A DNA stretch of 62,726 bases from an uncultured Clostridia bacterium (GCA_944393575.1 CALYAP010000053.1:1-62726); one strand, 5' to 3'; positions 34,213-43,063 are shown, numbered from the stretch's first letter. Program-made: numbers and translations. The notes: generated from the sequence alone by a model not told the origin.

Positions 34213-34869
34213 ATGGTTGCTAATAATATTCCACCGCCAGAAAATGAGCTGATTCAACGTGCCAAGTCCGGTGATGAAGCTGCATTTACTGCCTTGGTGG
34301 AAGCTTATAGTAAGCGTATTTTCAATATCGGCTTACGGATGTTGGGCAGCAGAGAGGATGCTGCGGATATGACCCAGGATGCATTGCTTAAGATCTATCG
34401 TTATCTAGATAGTTTTCGTGGCGATGCTGCTTTTTCCACCTGGGTATACCGGATTAGCGTTAATTGCTGCCGGGATTATTTGCGTATTGCTTATCGTAGC
34501 CGTGAACTGCCTTTTAGCGATTTTGCGGAAGATGATGACAATGGCTCTGCTTTTGAGGTGGCTGATCGAAGCGCTATTCCGGAGGATGTTTATCTCAGTG
34601 GGGAGGGGCGGGATTATCTTATCGCTTTGATCTCTCAGCTTGCTCCCAAATACCGCATTATTGTCGTATTGCGTGAGATATGTGGTCTGAGCTATCAAGA
34701 GATAGCTGATACTGTCGATATTTCTATTGGCACTGTCAAATCGCGCCTTTCCCGTGCCAGAATGGCTTTAGTGCAGAAAATCACCGCCGATCGGGAACAA
34801 TATTCGCATCTTGGTAGTCTTATTGAATGTAATGAGGATGAAAGGAGGCGGTCTGATGAACTGTGCTGA
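34213..34869 (+). CDS. ECF RNA polymerase sigma factor
   Basis: This 218-residue sigma factor has region 2 (AFTALVEAYSKRIFNIGLRML, DAADMTQDALLKIYRYLDSFRG, STWVYRISVNCCRDYLR) and region 4 (YRIIVVLREICGLSYQEIADTVDISIGTVKSRLSRAR) in the SigW/RpoE style. GAGG stands eight bases ahead of the ATG at 34213; frames further out lack support. The end overlaps the anti-sigma start by 14 bases, so the two are made together. Confidence 0.92.
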   Translation: MVANNIPPPENELIQRAKSGDEAAFTALVEAYSKRIFNIGLRMLGSREDAADMTQDALLKIYRYLDSFRGDAAFSTWVYRISVNCCRDYLRIAYRSRELPFSDFAEDDDNGSAFEVADRSAIPEDVYLSGEGRDYLIALISQLAPKYRIIVVLREICGLSYQEIADTVDISIGTVKSRLSRARMALVQKITADREQYSHLGSLIECNEDERRRSDELC

Positions 34870-35548
34870 AGTAGAAAAACATTTGAGCGAATATCTCGAT
34901 AATGAGACCGCTTCTGACATGAGACAGCAGATTGCTGAGCATTTGGAAGTATGTGAATCTTGCCGGAAAAAATTGGCAGAATTGCAGTCCCTTTCTTTTT
35001 CCTTGTCCTCTTTAGCGGAAGACTTACCGGAAGATTTTCATTTTTCCGTGACAGAGCAATTATCTAAGCAGAAAACCATGCCAGATAAAGTGATTCCCTT
35101 GCGTAAAAGGGCATGGTTTAAGATGGCTTCAGTCGCCGCCTGCCTAGTGATTTGTTTGGGCGCAGTTGGTGTGATTGTGAATCACGGCGGGAGTGTTTAT
35201 CAAGAAGCACAGGAAAACTCAGCAGCTCCCCAAAGCGCAGAATATATTCTTGACAAAACTATTGGCTCTGATGAAGCTGCCGTCGATGAGCAAGCATATG
35301 GTAGTCAGAATATGGCATCAGAAGACGCTGCTGCAAATGATATCAGCGGTGAAAGTGCTGATGAAGCACGCGATAATGCGGTTAATGATATTGATAGCAC
35401 AGCTGATGCTGCAGATGCTGCAGAGGAACTATCAGCTAGTGAAGCAGAATGGGGATATGGGACTATTCTCTTAGTGGTTGGTATCATAGCCCTAATATTT
35501 ATTATTGCCATAGTCTTGCTTCACCATAAGAAAAAGAGTAAAATATAA
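34856..35548 (+). CDS. zinc-binding anti-sigma factor, membrane-anchored
   Basis: This 230-residue protein has an N-terminal zinc anti-sigma motif His29-x3-Cys33-x2-Cys36, then a membrane span at about 84-104, an Ala/Asp/Glu/Ser-rich external stretch of about 90 residues, and a second span at about 203-222 ending in a basic tail. It should hold the ECF sigma factor until an envelope signal frees it. AAAGGAGG precedes the ATG at 34856. Two spans are unusual; most relatives have one. Confidence 0.86.
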   Translation: MNCAEVEKHLSEYLDNETASDMRQQIAEHLEVCESCRKKLAELQSLSFSLSSLAEDLPEDFHFSVTEQLSKQKTMPDKVIPLRKRAWFKMASVAACLVICLGAVGVIVNHGGSVYQEAQENSAAPQSAEYILDKTIGSDEAAVDEQAYGSQNMASEDAAANDISGESADEARDNAVNDIDSTADAADAAEELSASEAEWGYGTILLVVGIIALIFIIAIVLLHHKKKSKI

Positions 35549-35562
35549 TTACTGCAAGATAG

Positions 35563-35600
35563 CTAATACGCCGCTGTCATAATGGCAGGGGCGTATTTTT
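35563..35600 (+). terminator. terminator of the sigma/anti-sigma operon
   Basis: AATACGCC and GGCGTATT form the outer stem, with CTGTCAT/ATGGCAG inside, followed by five Ts. Confidence 0.85.
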
Positions 35601-35661
35601 GCTATTATCCTTGATCACAGCTTTTATCATGATCTTATTTATTAAAGGAGTTAGGTATCGT

Positions 35662-36213
35662 ATGAAAGCTTTATCAATAATATTAGGTGTTTTGATGGTG
35701 ATTGGTGGTGTTTTCTGCGTTGCCGATTCAGCGATGACCTTTGCTGTTTTAGGATGGATCATTGGTTTTGCTGCTTTTATTGGCGGTATTGGCCTTATTT
35801 GTGCTTATAGTAGAACCCATAAATATGGTACCGCTAGCGGCTGGACGCTTTTTGGCGGTATTGTCTCGACCGCGATTGGTTTGTTTATCCTTTTTTCCGG
35901 CAGAGCGCTATTTTTCACCGATACCGTTCTCGCATATATGATTAGCTTTTGGACAGTCATTTTTGGCATAGGCAATATTGTTGTGGCCTTCAAGATGAAA
36001 CAGCTGCGTAAGGATTTACCGCTGGAGAAACGTGGACATATTTGGCTTTGGGCTTTGATCATCGGTATCCTGACAACAATTTTAGGTGTTTATGCCTGCA
36101 TTCATCCGCTGGTTACCATAGTAACTGTTGGTTGGCTGGTTGGCCTGAGCATTATTTTTACCGGTATCGATACGATTTGCCTGGGGATCATGATGCCTGG
36201 TAAAAGAGACTAG
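35662..36213 (+). CDS. DUF308 (HdeD-like) membrane protein
   Basis: This 183-residue protein has six membrane spans in the HdeD/DUF308 pattern of three repeated pairs, each with a GxxxxxxG-type turn (LGVLMVIGGVFCV, FGGIVSTAIGLFI, IGILTTILGVYA). The family is implicated in acid and envelope stress in enterobacteria; its role here is open. The ATG at 35662 follows AAAGGAG by about 11 bases. An upstream frame from 35599 begins inside the terminator and is rejected. Confidence 0.86.
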   Translation: MKALSIILGVLMVIGGVFCVADSAMTFAVLGWIIGFAAFIGGIGLICAYSRTHKYGTASGWTLFGGIVSTAIGLFILFSGRALFFTDTVLAYMISFWTVIFGIGNIVVAFKMKQLRKDLPLEKRGHIWLWALIIGILTTILGVYACIHPLVTIVTVGWLVGLSIIFTGIDTICLGIMMPGKRD

Positions 36214-36245
36214 CTTTTAGCAAATAAATCTATCAATAAAGCCTG

Positions 36246-36280
36246 CTGCAGCCGTAGTTTATTCTACGGCTGCTTTTTAT
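36246..36280 (+). terminator. terminator of the DUF308 gene
   Basis: GCAGCCGTAG (36248-36257) pairs with CTACGGCTGC (36264-36273), followed by TTTTTAT. Confidence 0.9.
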
Positions 36281-36377
36281 AGTAGGACTATTTATTAGTA
36301 GTCTGCTGGAGTTGATGAAAAGGCGGTTTTTTTATTGGCTGATAAATGGTATAATAATAAACGGAGGATATTGATAG

Positions 36378-39065
36378 ATGAAAAAACTTTTACTGATCGA
36401 TGGTAGCAGCTTGTTACACCGAGCATTTTATGCTTTGCCTTTGCTCAGCAATAAGGACGGCATTTTTACCAATGCAGTACATGGTTTTATGATGATGTTC
36501 AACCGTCTGGTTGAGCAGCAGAAGCCAGATTATATTATGGTGGCTTTTGACAAAAGCAGGGTTACCTTCCGCAATCAGATCGACCCTGATTATAAAGGCA
36601 ACCGTTCTGAGACACCGGTAGAGCTCAAAGGCCAATTCGAGCTGATCAAAGAAGTGCTTGATGCTGCCCATATCCATTGGCAGGAAATAGAAGGATATGA
36701 GGCAGATGATATTTTGGGCACCTTTTCCCGCCGCGGCACAGAGTCAGGTTTTACAGTAGAGATTTTCTCCGGAGATCGTGATGTTTTTCAGTTGATAGAT
36801 GAAAATACCGTTGTTTTCATGACTAAAAAAGGCATCAGCGATATCGAGCGTTATGATATTGCCGCTATTCAACAGCGTTATGGCGTCCTACCATCTCAAC
36901 TGATCGAGATCAAGGGGCTGATGGGGGATAGCTCTGATAATATTCCCGGAGTGCCTGGCGTAGGGGAGAAAACAGCTATCAAATTGATCAGTCAATACGG
37001 TACTATCGATAACCTCTATTCTCATCTGGACGAGCTTAAAGGAAAGATTGTCGAGAAGCTGGCTGAGAATAGAGATTCTGCTTACCGCTCCCGAGAACTG
37101 GCAACTATTTGTTGCAATATGGATTTACCGATCAATTGGGAGGAATATAGCTATGATCCCCATGCTGATAATACTCCTTTAGCAGAAATTTATCGCCGCT
37201 TAGGAATGAATCAGCTATTGCGTGGCTTATCTGAACGGGGGACTAAGATGGGCAAAGGTGACAAGCCTTTTAGTCAGGAGCAGCCCCTATCTCCCCTAGA
37301 GGATGAAGAACTACCCTGGGATACTGATGCTGGTTCTGCTTCTGCTCGGCTGGCTGAAAATGCTGATAATAGTTCAGCGCCAACTGTAGGGTTGATCGAT
37401 GTTTTGGAACTAGTGGCCAAAATACAGAAAAGCGGCTCATTTGCCCTTTATGCACAGTGGTTGCATCCGGTAATCAGCGGCAAGTTTACGGAAATTGGTA
37501 TCGCTATCCCGGGAGAACCCGGCGTTTTAGTAGCTCCAGAATGCCTTGAAGCTTTGCGCGGTGTGTTGGAGGATAAGCATATCACCAAGCAAGTCGCTCA
37601 TAGTAAGGAGCTCCGTTTGTTACTCTTGGCCCATGATATCGATATCGCTGGAATTACCGATGATATTATTCTCGCAGCCTATCTGCTTGATCCCGCTGCT
37701 GGCAGCTATGAGATTGGAACTATTGCGCCGCAATACGGCTTTAGTATTCCCGCTCAGGCTTCTGCTGGAGATTATTCCCAGCTTATTCCTGCACTAGCTG
37801 AAGAGCTGCGGAAGCGGTTATCAGACCAAGAAATGATGAAGCTCTATTTGGATATGGAGCTGCCCTTGGCCGCAGTCTTGGCTGATATGGAAAAGGAAGG
37901 AGTACGCGTTGAAGGGGATAAATTAGCTGATATGTCGCAGGCTCTCGCTAAGGCTATTGACGACTGCCAAGCAGACATTTATGCTATTGCCGGACATGAA
38001 TTTAATCTTAATTCTCCTAAACAGTTGGGCACAGTACTCTTTGATGAGTTAGGTATCCCGCCGATCAAAAAGACCAAGACTGGCTATTCAACCGATGCTG
38101 AGGTCTTGGAAACATTAGCTGGGCAATGGCAGATCGCAGCGAGAATTCTTGATTACCGTTTGGTATCCAAGCTAAGATCCACCTATACTGATGGGCTTAG
38201 ACCATTGATCAATTCCCAAACAGGAAAGATCCATACCACCTATATGCAGACTGTAACTGCTACTGGGAGGCTCTCTTCAGTGGAGCCTAATTTGCAGAAT
38301 ATCCCGGTTCGCCATGAGCTTGGCCGCCGTATTCGTGAGGTTTTTGTCGCGGACCGTCCTGAGGATATGCTGATCTCTGCTGATTATAATCAGATTGAAC
38401 TACGGGTTTTGGCGCACATCTCTGGCGATGCTAAACTGATCGAGGCTTTCCGTAAAGGTGAGGATATTCATAGCCGTACTGCTTCAGAGGTTCTGGGGAT
38501 AGCGCCAGAGGATATCACTCCTTTTCAGCGGCGGCAGGCCAAGGCGGTTAATTTTGGTATTGTTTATGGAATTTCTGACTATGGCCTTTCGCGTGATTTG
38601 GGTATCTCCCGTGCTGAGGCTGCAGATTATATCGCCCGGTATTTTCAGCGTTATCCAGGAGTTGCGGATTATCAGCGGCAAACCATCCTTGAGGCACGTA
38701 CCAAGGGATATGTAAGCACTTTGTGCGGCCGGCGGCGTTATCTGCCGGATCTGCTCAACCGCAATTATAATCTGCGTTCTTTAGCTGAAAGAATGGCTAT
38801 TAATACGCCAATCCAGGGCAGTGCTGCGGATATCATCAAAATAGCTATGATCGAAATCGCCAATGAACTTAAACTGAATTCCTGGCATTCTAAGATGATT
38901 CTGCAGGTTCATGACGAATTAATTTTTAATGTTATTTCCAAAGAACAAAAAGAGCTAATTTATTTGATTAAAGATAAAATGGAACATGCTTTGCCATTAG
39001 CAGTGCCACTAACTGTTGATATAAAGGCAGGCAAAAATTGGTATGATATGGAGAAGGTGAGATAA
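36378..39065 (+). CDS. polA: DNA polymerase I
   Basis: This 895-residue polymerase fills gaps in DNA repair and removes RNA primers. The N-terminal 5'-3' exonuclease (about 1-290) has MVAFDKSR, GYEADD and the GLMGDSSDNIPGVPGVG helix-hairpin-helix. The polymerase domain has motif A DYNQIELR (Asp669), motif B RRQAKAVNFGIVYG and motif C QVHDEL (Asp846). The middle 3'-5' exonuclease domain lacks the DxE motif (FALYAQWL stands where FDTET is expected), so proofreading is probably lost. The stop overlaps mutM by one base. Confidence 0.96.
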   Translation: MKKLLLIDGSSLLHRAFYALPLLSNKDGIFTNAVHGFMMMFNRLVEQQKPDYIMVAFDKSRVTFRNQIDPDYKGNRSETPVELKGQFELIKEVLDAAHIHWQEIEGYEADDILGTFSRRGTESGFTVEIFSGDRDVFQLIDENTVVFMTKKGISDIERYDIAAIQQRYGVLPSQLIEIKGLMGDSSDNIPGVPGVGEKTAIKLISQYGTIDNLYSHLDELKGKIVEKLAENRDSAYRSRELATICCNMDLPINWEEYSYDPHADNTPLAEIYRRLGMNQLLRGLSERGTKMGKGDKPFSQEQPLSPLEDEELPWDTDAGSASARLAENADNSSAPTVGLIDVLELVAKIQKSGSFALYAQWLHPVISGKFTEIGIAIPGEPGVLVAPECLEALRGVLEDKHITKQVAHSKELRLLLLAHDIDIAGITDDIILAAYLLDPAAGSYEIGTIAPQYGFSIPAQASAGDYSQLIPALAEELRKRLSDQEMMKLYLDMELPLAAVLADMEKEGVRVEGDKLADMSQALAKAIDDCQADIYAIAGHEFNLNSPKQLGTVLFDELGIPPIKKTKTGYSTDAEVLETLAGQWQIAARILDYRLVSKLRSTYTDGLRPLINSQTGKIHTTYMQTVTATGRLSSVEPNLQNIPVRHELGRRIREVFVADRPEDMLISADYNQIELRVLAHISGDAKLIEAFRKGEDIHSRTASEVLGIAPEDITPFQRRQAKAVNFGIVYGISDYGLSRDLGISRAEAADYIARYFQRYPGVADYQRQTILEARTKGYVSTLCGRRRYLPDLLNRNYNLRSLAERMAINTPIQGSAADIIKIAMIEIANELKLNSWHSKMILQVHDELIFNVISKEQKELIYLIKDKMEHALPLAVPLTVDIKAGKNWYDMEKVR

Positions 39066-39889
39066 TGCCTGAATTACCAGAGATAGAAACGGTTAAAAGG
39101 ACTTTAGCCCCATTGATTAGCGGTGCATCAATAACAGCTTGCCGTATTGAGCGTCCTCAGCTGATCAAGCATCCTTCACCAGAAGATTTTTCTGCACATA
39201 TTGTCGGTCAGAAAATAGTAGATACTGGTAGACGGGGAAAATTTTTACTGATCAATCTGCAAAGCCAGGATACCTTGATCGCTCATTTGCGGATGACCGG
39301 ACGGATGTTATGCACGCCGCGCGAGTATCCTTTGTTGCCGCATACTCATGTTATTTTTGAACTGGATAATGATAGGGAACTCCGCTTTGCCGATGCCCGC
39401 CGCTTTGGTTGCCTGTGGCTCAAACGGGCTGATGAAGAAGATGATTTTACCGGTATCAGCCGTTTGGGGATAGAGCCTTTTGATGACCGCTTTGGCCCGG
39501 AATATCTCAAGGAAAAATTATCCTCGCGTAAAGTCACGATTAAGCAGGGTATACTGGATCAATCAGTGCTTGCTGGTTTGGGAAATATTTATGCGGATGA
39601 AGTGTTGTTCGCTGCTGGAGTCGATCCAACCCGTAAGACCGATACCATTACGAACGAAGAGTGGCAAAAGATCGCAGAGGCTATTCCGCCGATCCTGCTT
39701 TCATCTATCGCTAATAATGGCACTACATTCTCCGATTATCTTGACGGAGAAGGGCATAAGGGCAATAATATGCCATTCTTGCAGGTCTATAAACGTACTG
39801 GCATGCCATGCAACCGTTGCGGTACTACGATTATGAAAATTAAGGTAGGCGGGCGGGGTACTCATTTTTGCCCGAATTGTCAGAAGTAG
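39065..39889 (+). CDS. mutM: formamidopyrimidine-DNA glycosylase
   Basis: This 274-residue repair enzyme cuts out 8-oxoguanine. After removal of Met the catalytic proline and Glu are exposed (PELPEIETV). The lysine loop, the VLAGLGNIYADEVLF helix-two-turn-helix and the zinc finger with Cys249, 252, 269 and 272 are all present. The start overlaps the polA stop and the gene runs on into coaE, giving a tight repair operon. Confidence 0.96.
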   Translation: MPELPEIETVKRTLAPLISGASITACRIERPQLIKHPSPEDFSAHIVGQKIVDTGRRGKFLLINLQSQDTLIAHLRMTGRMLCTPREYPLLPHTHVIFELDNDRELRFADARRFGCLWLKRADEEDDFTGISRLGIEPFDDRFGPEYLKEKLSSRKVTIKQGILDQSVLAGLGNIYADEVLFAAGVDPTRKTDTITNEEWQKIAEAIPPILLSSIANNGTTFSDYLDGEGHKGNNMPFLQVYKRTGMPCNRCGTTIMKIKVGGRGTHFCPNCQK

Positions 39890-39897
39890 GGATACAT

Positions 39898-40506
39898 ATG
39901 ATTACTATTGGGTTAACAGGAAATATGGGCAGCGGCAAGAGTACAGCTGCTGCTTATTTAGCTCAACTAGGTGCGGCGGTGATCGATGCAGATGTCATTG
40001 GCCATCAGATTATTGCCAAAGGCGGCAGGGCCTATCGTCCGCTATTGGCGGCTTTTGGCGATAGTTTTCTTGACCGTGACGGTGAGTTTGACCGGCGCGC
40101 TCTGGGTAAATATATTTTTAGTGATGCTAGCGGCCAACGTACTGCATTGCTCAATTCAATAACGCATCCATTGATCCGGGATGAGATTCGTCGCCAGATA
40201 GCTGATCTGGACCAACAAGGCTATCCTGCAGCAGTGATTGAAGCTGCGGTTCTTTTCGAGAGTGAGATGGCCCCTTTGATGGATAAAATTTGGTTGATCT
40301 CAGCCCCGCAAAATGAACTTTTGACCCGAATTCGCCAACGTGATTCTTTGGCAGATGATGATATCTTGGCGAGGCTTAACCGCCAGATGGCTCCTGCCCA
40401 GATAGCGAAGTTGGCTGATATAGTGATCGTTAATGACGGTAATTTGGACCAATTTCGCGAACAGCTCGCGTATCAATATAATAAACTGCTCAAGGAGAGA
40501 GCATGA
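39898..40506 (+). CDS. coaE: dephospho-CoA kinase
   Basis: This 202-residue kinase makes the last step of coenzyme A synthesis. P-loop GNMGSGKST lies at residues 8-16, followed by DADVIGHQI, and the CoA-binding stretch with HPLIRDEI and EAAVLFE. The ATG at 39898 fits the normal N-terminus MxxIGLTG; an earlier frame from 39868 overlaps mutM. The ribosome site is weak, so coupling to mutM is likely. It ends over the next start (ATGA). Confidence 0.95.
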   Translation: MITIGLTGNMGSGKSTAAAYLAQLGAAVIDADVIGHQIIAKGGRAYRPLLAAFGDSFLDRDGEFDRRALGKYIFSDASGQRTALLNSITHPLIRDEIRRQIADLDQQGYPAAVIEAAVLFESEMAPLMDKIWLISAPQNELLTRIRQRDSLADDDILARLNRQMAPAQIAKLADIVIVNDGNLDQFREQLAYQYNKLLKERA

Positions 40507-41102
40507 CAAGAAGAAAAGGTTGTGGCTGCTTTAGCCTAATAATAATTATATTGATAATTGCTCTTTTGGTAGGTATAGGAATTAAAAATAAAGATAAGAT
40601 TCTAGCCTTTTTCTACCCCACAGAGTATGAGAGCATTATCAGTGAATATTGTGATCAATATGGAGTGGATAAATGGTTGGTGTTCGCGCTGATCAAAGCA
40701 GAAAGCGGCTTTGACGCTGATGCTGTATCAGCAGCAGGAGCTTATGGTTTGATGCAATTGATGCCAGATACAGCACAGTGGTTGATTGATCGTGGCGAAT
40801 TTGCTATGGAGGCTACTGCTGCTTTGGAAAATCCGAGAGAAAATCTGCAATTAGGAATTTATTATTTATCAGTGCTGTTTGAAAATTATCAAGATGAGCA
40901 AGGATATACTGACCCTGCTATTGTTATCGCCGCTTATAATGCCGGCATGGGATCGGTTAGTGAGTGGCTGAATGACGGCACTTGGGATGGTTCTTTGAGC
41001 AATGTATCTGATATTCCATATCCGGAAACGGAGCGCCATGTGAAAAGCGTATTGCGTAATTATCAGACATACACCAGACTTTATGCCGAATTGTCTGATT
41101 AA
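40503..41102 (+). CDS. lytic transglycosylase, Slt family, membrane-anchored
   Basis: This 199-residue protein has an N-terminal membrane anchor (about 9-27) and an Slt-type catalytic domain: LIKAESGFDADAVSAAGAYGLMQLMP with the catalytic Glu67, then NLQLGIYYLS and VIAAYNAGMGSVSEWL. It cuts glycan strands in the wall. It overlaps coaE by four bases; the same order polA-mutM-coaE-lytic enzyme is known in several Clostridia as I recall. Confidence 0.92.
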   Translation: MTRRKGCGCFSLIIIILIIALLVGIGIKNKDKILAFFYPTEYESIISEYCDQYGVDKWLVFALIKAESGFDADAVSAAGAYGLMQLMPDTAQWLIDRGEFAMEATAALENPRENLQLGIYYLSVLFENYQDEQGYTDPAIVIAAYNAGMGSVSEWLNDGTWDGSLSNVSDIPYPETERHVKSVLRNYQTYTRLYAELSD

Positions 41103-41143
41103 AAACAGCAGGGAAAAAAGCTTTTATAAAAGTGAAAAAGTAC

Positions 41144-41172
41144 TTGCATGACCCAGCAAAATATGATAAAAT
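41144..41172 (+). promoter_or_regulatory. promoter of tRNA-Leu (GAG)
   Basis: TTGCAT (41144-41149) and TAAAAT (41167-41172) are 17 bases apart, with the tRNA 18 bases downstream. Confidence 0.68.
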
Positions 41173-41189
41173 CAAGTTCGCTGGATCGA

Positions 41190-41274
41190 GCGGTAGTGCT
41201 GGAATTGGCAGACAGGTACGTTTGAGGGGCGTATGTCGCAAGGCGTATGGGTTCAAGTCCCATCTACCGCACCA
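41190..41274 (+). tRNA. tRNA-Leu (GAG)
   Basis: A class II tRNA: acceptor GCGGTAG pairs with CTACCGC, anticodon stem TACGT/GCGTA with loop TTGAGGG gives anticodon GAG (Leu, CTC/CTT codons), the variable arm is TGTCGCAAGGCGT, and CCA is encoded at 41272-41274. Confidence 0.96.
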
Positions 41275-41276
41275 GA

Positions 41277-41316
41277 AAAGACCTCTCTTGTCTAATAAGA
41301 CAAGAGAGGTCTTTAC
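41277..41316 (+). terminator. terminator of tRNA-Leu (GAG)
   Basis: AAAGACCTCTCTTGTCT (41277-41293) and AGACAAGAGAGGTCTTT (41298-41314) form a 17-bp perfect stem with an AATA loop. Confidence 0.9.
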
Positions 41317-41447
41317 GTTTTCAGAAAAAGGGAAAGACAATCATTCAAAGACATTATTATTTTGATGAAATCGGCTGCGGTATGTGCTAGGGTTGATAAA
41401 TCCTACAGTTTGGTAGCATATTATTACGGAAAGAGGGGCCATACACG

Positions 41448-41990
41448 ATGCTCTGGCTGGATGAGGTGAAAATAAGGATTAAAAATAAAAATCAAATACT
41501 TTTTACAAAAGACTCGGAGTACCTTCAGGATTTGATTATACTGTTTCAAAAGCAGAATCGCAAAACCATGATTTTATGGGCACATGATTTAGCTGCGGAG
41601 TCAATTGTACAACTGACAGAGAAATATCCCGAAGAGATGCGTCCGAGAGAGGCATTGGCTGCTTCAAAAGATTGGGCTGCCGGCAAAATCAAAATGCGGT
41701 TAGCGCAAAGGAAGATTTTGGATTGCCATGCTTTTGCAACGGAAATTTCCAGTAAAGAAGATATTGCTATCTGCCATGCTATCGGGCAGGCTTGTGCAGT
41801 TGTTCATACTGCCAGCCATGCGTTGGGCTATCCAATATATGACCTGACATCGATAATATACAGATTGGGTATTCATCACTGCATAGATACGGTGGAACGC
41901 AGAAAACAAGAGTATATCGATAAGGTGTTTTACTGGAGTGAACATTTTGCAGAATATTCAAGAGAATGGGCAGATTTTTTGAATAAGTAA
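41448..41990 (+). CDS. Imm-5-like putative immunity protein
   Basis: This 180-residue helical protein resembles the putative immunity proteins with an Imm-5-like domain: RPREALAASKDWAAGKIKM, then CHAIGQACAVVHTASHALGYPIYDL, with conserved His residues. The family is predicted to protect against toxins, but no toxin gene lies nearby, so the assignment of role is open. AAGAGGGG stands nine bases ahead of the ATG. A terminator follows and it forms its own unit. Confidence 0.62.
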   Translation: MLWLDEVKIRIKNKNQILFTKDSEYLQDLIILFQKQNRKTMILWAHDLAAESIVQLTEKYPEEMRPREALAASKDWAAGKIKMRLAQRKILDCHAFATEISSKEDIAICHAIGQACAVVHTASHALGYPIYDLTSIIYRLGIHHCIDTVERRKQEYIDKVFYWSEHFAEYSREWADFLNK

Positions 41991-42023
41991 GACGTGTGCT
42001 AGTGAACAGCCTTTAGTAAGAGA

Positions 42024-42056
42024 AACCACCATTCAGGTGGCTTTTGCCTTTTTATA
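42024..42056 (+). terminator. terminator of the Imm-5-like gene
   Basis: CCACC and GGTGG form a short stem with an ATTCA loop, followed by CTTTTGCCTTTTT. Confidence 0.7.
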
Positions 42057-42149
42057 TGGATTGATTATATTTTATTTCCTTTGGCATTTTTTGAGGGCAT
42101 GAAAAAGCTGGAAATGAATAAAATGAAAGAGACTTTGCTTTAATGATAG

Positions 42150-42434
42150 CCATTGTTACATGGGGATTATCATAAATTTAACTTTGTGATAATAATCAGA
42201 ACCTTAGCTGATAATAATGAGATGAGAAAAGGATTTGCTGCCTTGGCAGCGAAAAATATTATCGGCAGAAGGGTGCTCGAGCAGATAGCAAGGACTTTTG
42301 CTTATCGCTTACCCGGATGAAGATTCGGCCATTGCCTGGACAACAATGACCGGATGAGCACTCCTTTCTGCCGTAGCAACATTAGTGAAAGAAAAGGGCT
42401 ACCCAAAACTGATGAATAAAATAAAGGAGAAATA
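42150..42434 (+). pseudogene. decayed gene of unknown family
   Basis: One frame reads DNNEMRKGFAALAAKNIIG and VLEQIARTFAYRLPG up to TGA at 42318. Shifting one base from about 42300 continues a protein-like reading AYPDEDSAIAWTTMTG, a TGA, then ALLSAVATLVKEKGYPKLM and TAG at 42432. The pattern fits the C-terminal end of a gene with a frameshift and an in-frame stop. I do not recognise the family. This stretch fills most of the 447-base gap between the Imm-5-like gene and the DUF4911 gene. Confidence 0.45.
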
Positions 42435-42437
42435 GCT

Positions 42438-42653
42438 ATGAATAACGAGGGCGAATGCATTATGGTAAAAGTAGAGCCTTCGGATATTGATTTATTCAAT
42501 AAACTTATCGAAGGTTACGATAATTTAGCTTTGGTCACAACAGTAGATGCAGGCTTAGGCAAATTGGTTTTGCGTGTAGCACGTAATGCCAAAAAGGATC
42601 TGATGGCGGTTTTACATTGCCTGCCAATACCTGTGTCTATCGATTCAGTTTAA
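42438..42653 (+). CDS. DUF4911 family small protein
   Basis: This 71-residue protein matches DUF4911 as I recall it: VKVEPSDIDLFNKLIEGYDNLALVTTVD and GLGKLVLRVARNAKKDLMAVLHCL. The fold looks like a small alpha/beta unit; no function is known. AAGGAG precedes the ATG and lies inside the end of the decayed gene upstream, so the two may once have been one operon. Confidence 0.68.
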   Translation: MNNEGECIMVKVEPSDIDLFNKLIEGYDNLALVTTVDAGLGKLVLRVARNAKKDLMAVLHCLPIPVSIDSV

Positions 42654-42678
42654 GCAGTACTATTCAGTTTAAACAGTA

Positions 42679-42912
42679 TTATTGATACTGTTGGATTTCT
42701 TCGATTAATTTTTGGCATTCCTGGTAATTGCCAATTCCCATATAATACTTTTGTAATTCATCAGCCAGCTGCTCTTGCAGCTCGGCTTTTTTTTCTGCGG
42801 GAGAGATTGCGACAACATTCGTAGCACCAGTGTCATGAAAAATAATTACGCAAACTAAAGCTACGGTAATTATTGCTCCGGCTATGATGCTGAGCTTTTT
42901 TTTCAATGTCAT
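42679..42912 (-). CDS. small membrane-anchored protein
   Basis: This 77-residue protein has a basic N-terminus, one membrane span (about 7-25) and an external helical part rich in Glu, Gln and Lys (PAEKKAELQEQLADELQKYY), likely a short coiled coil. AGGGAC precedes the ATG. No family is recognised. It faces away from the SPFH gene across 151 bases. Confidence 0.6.
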   Translation of the reverse strand: MTLKKKLSIIAGAIITVALVCVIIFHDTGATNVVAISPAEKKAELQEQLADELQKYYMGIGNYQECQKLIEEIQQYQ

Positions 42913-43063
42913 GCTTGTCCCTACTTTTAATTAGGATAATGATGCTAGTATTCCTTTCCCTAGTAGGAAAAACCTGCCTTTTTTGTACCGCAAATTAACC
43001 TAAATTTCCCTTGTATTTTACATATCAATATGATATCATTTTGATATAAAAGGAGGTATTGCT

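Noticed and set aside
35350-35430. Short repeats of GCTGATGCTGCAGATGCTGC type.
   Set aside because: They are codon-level repeats of an Ala/Asp-rich loop in the anti-sigma protein, not a separate DNA element.
35193-35474. A Met/Leu/Gln-rich open frame inside the anti-sigma gene.
   Set aside because: It results from the Ala/Asp/Glu-rich repeat read in another frame.
41132-41365. An open frame across tRNA-Leu (GAG) and its terminator.
   Set aside because: The tRNA and its promoter and terminator explain the sequence; the frame shows no protein family.
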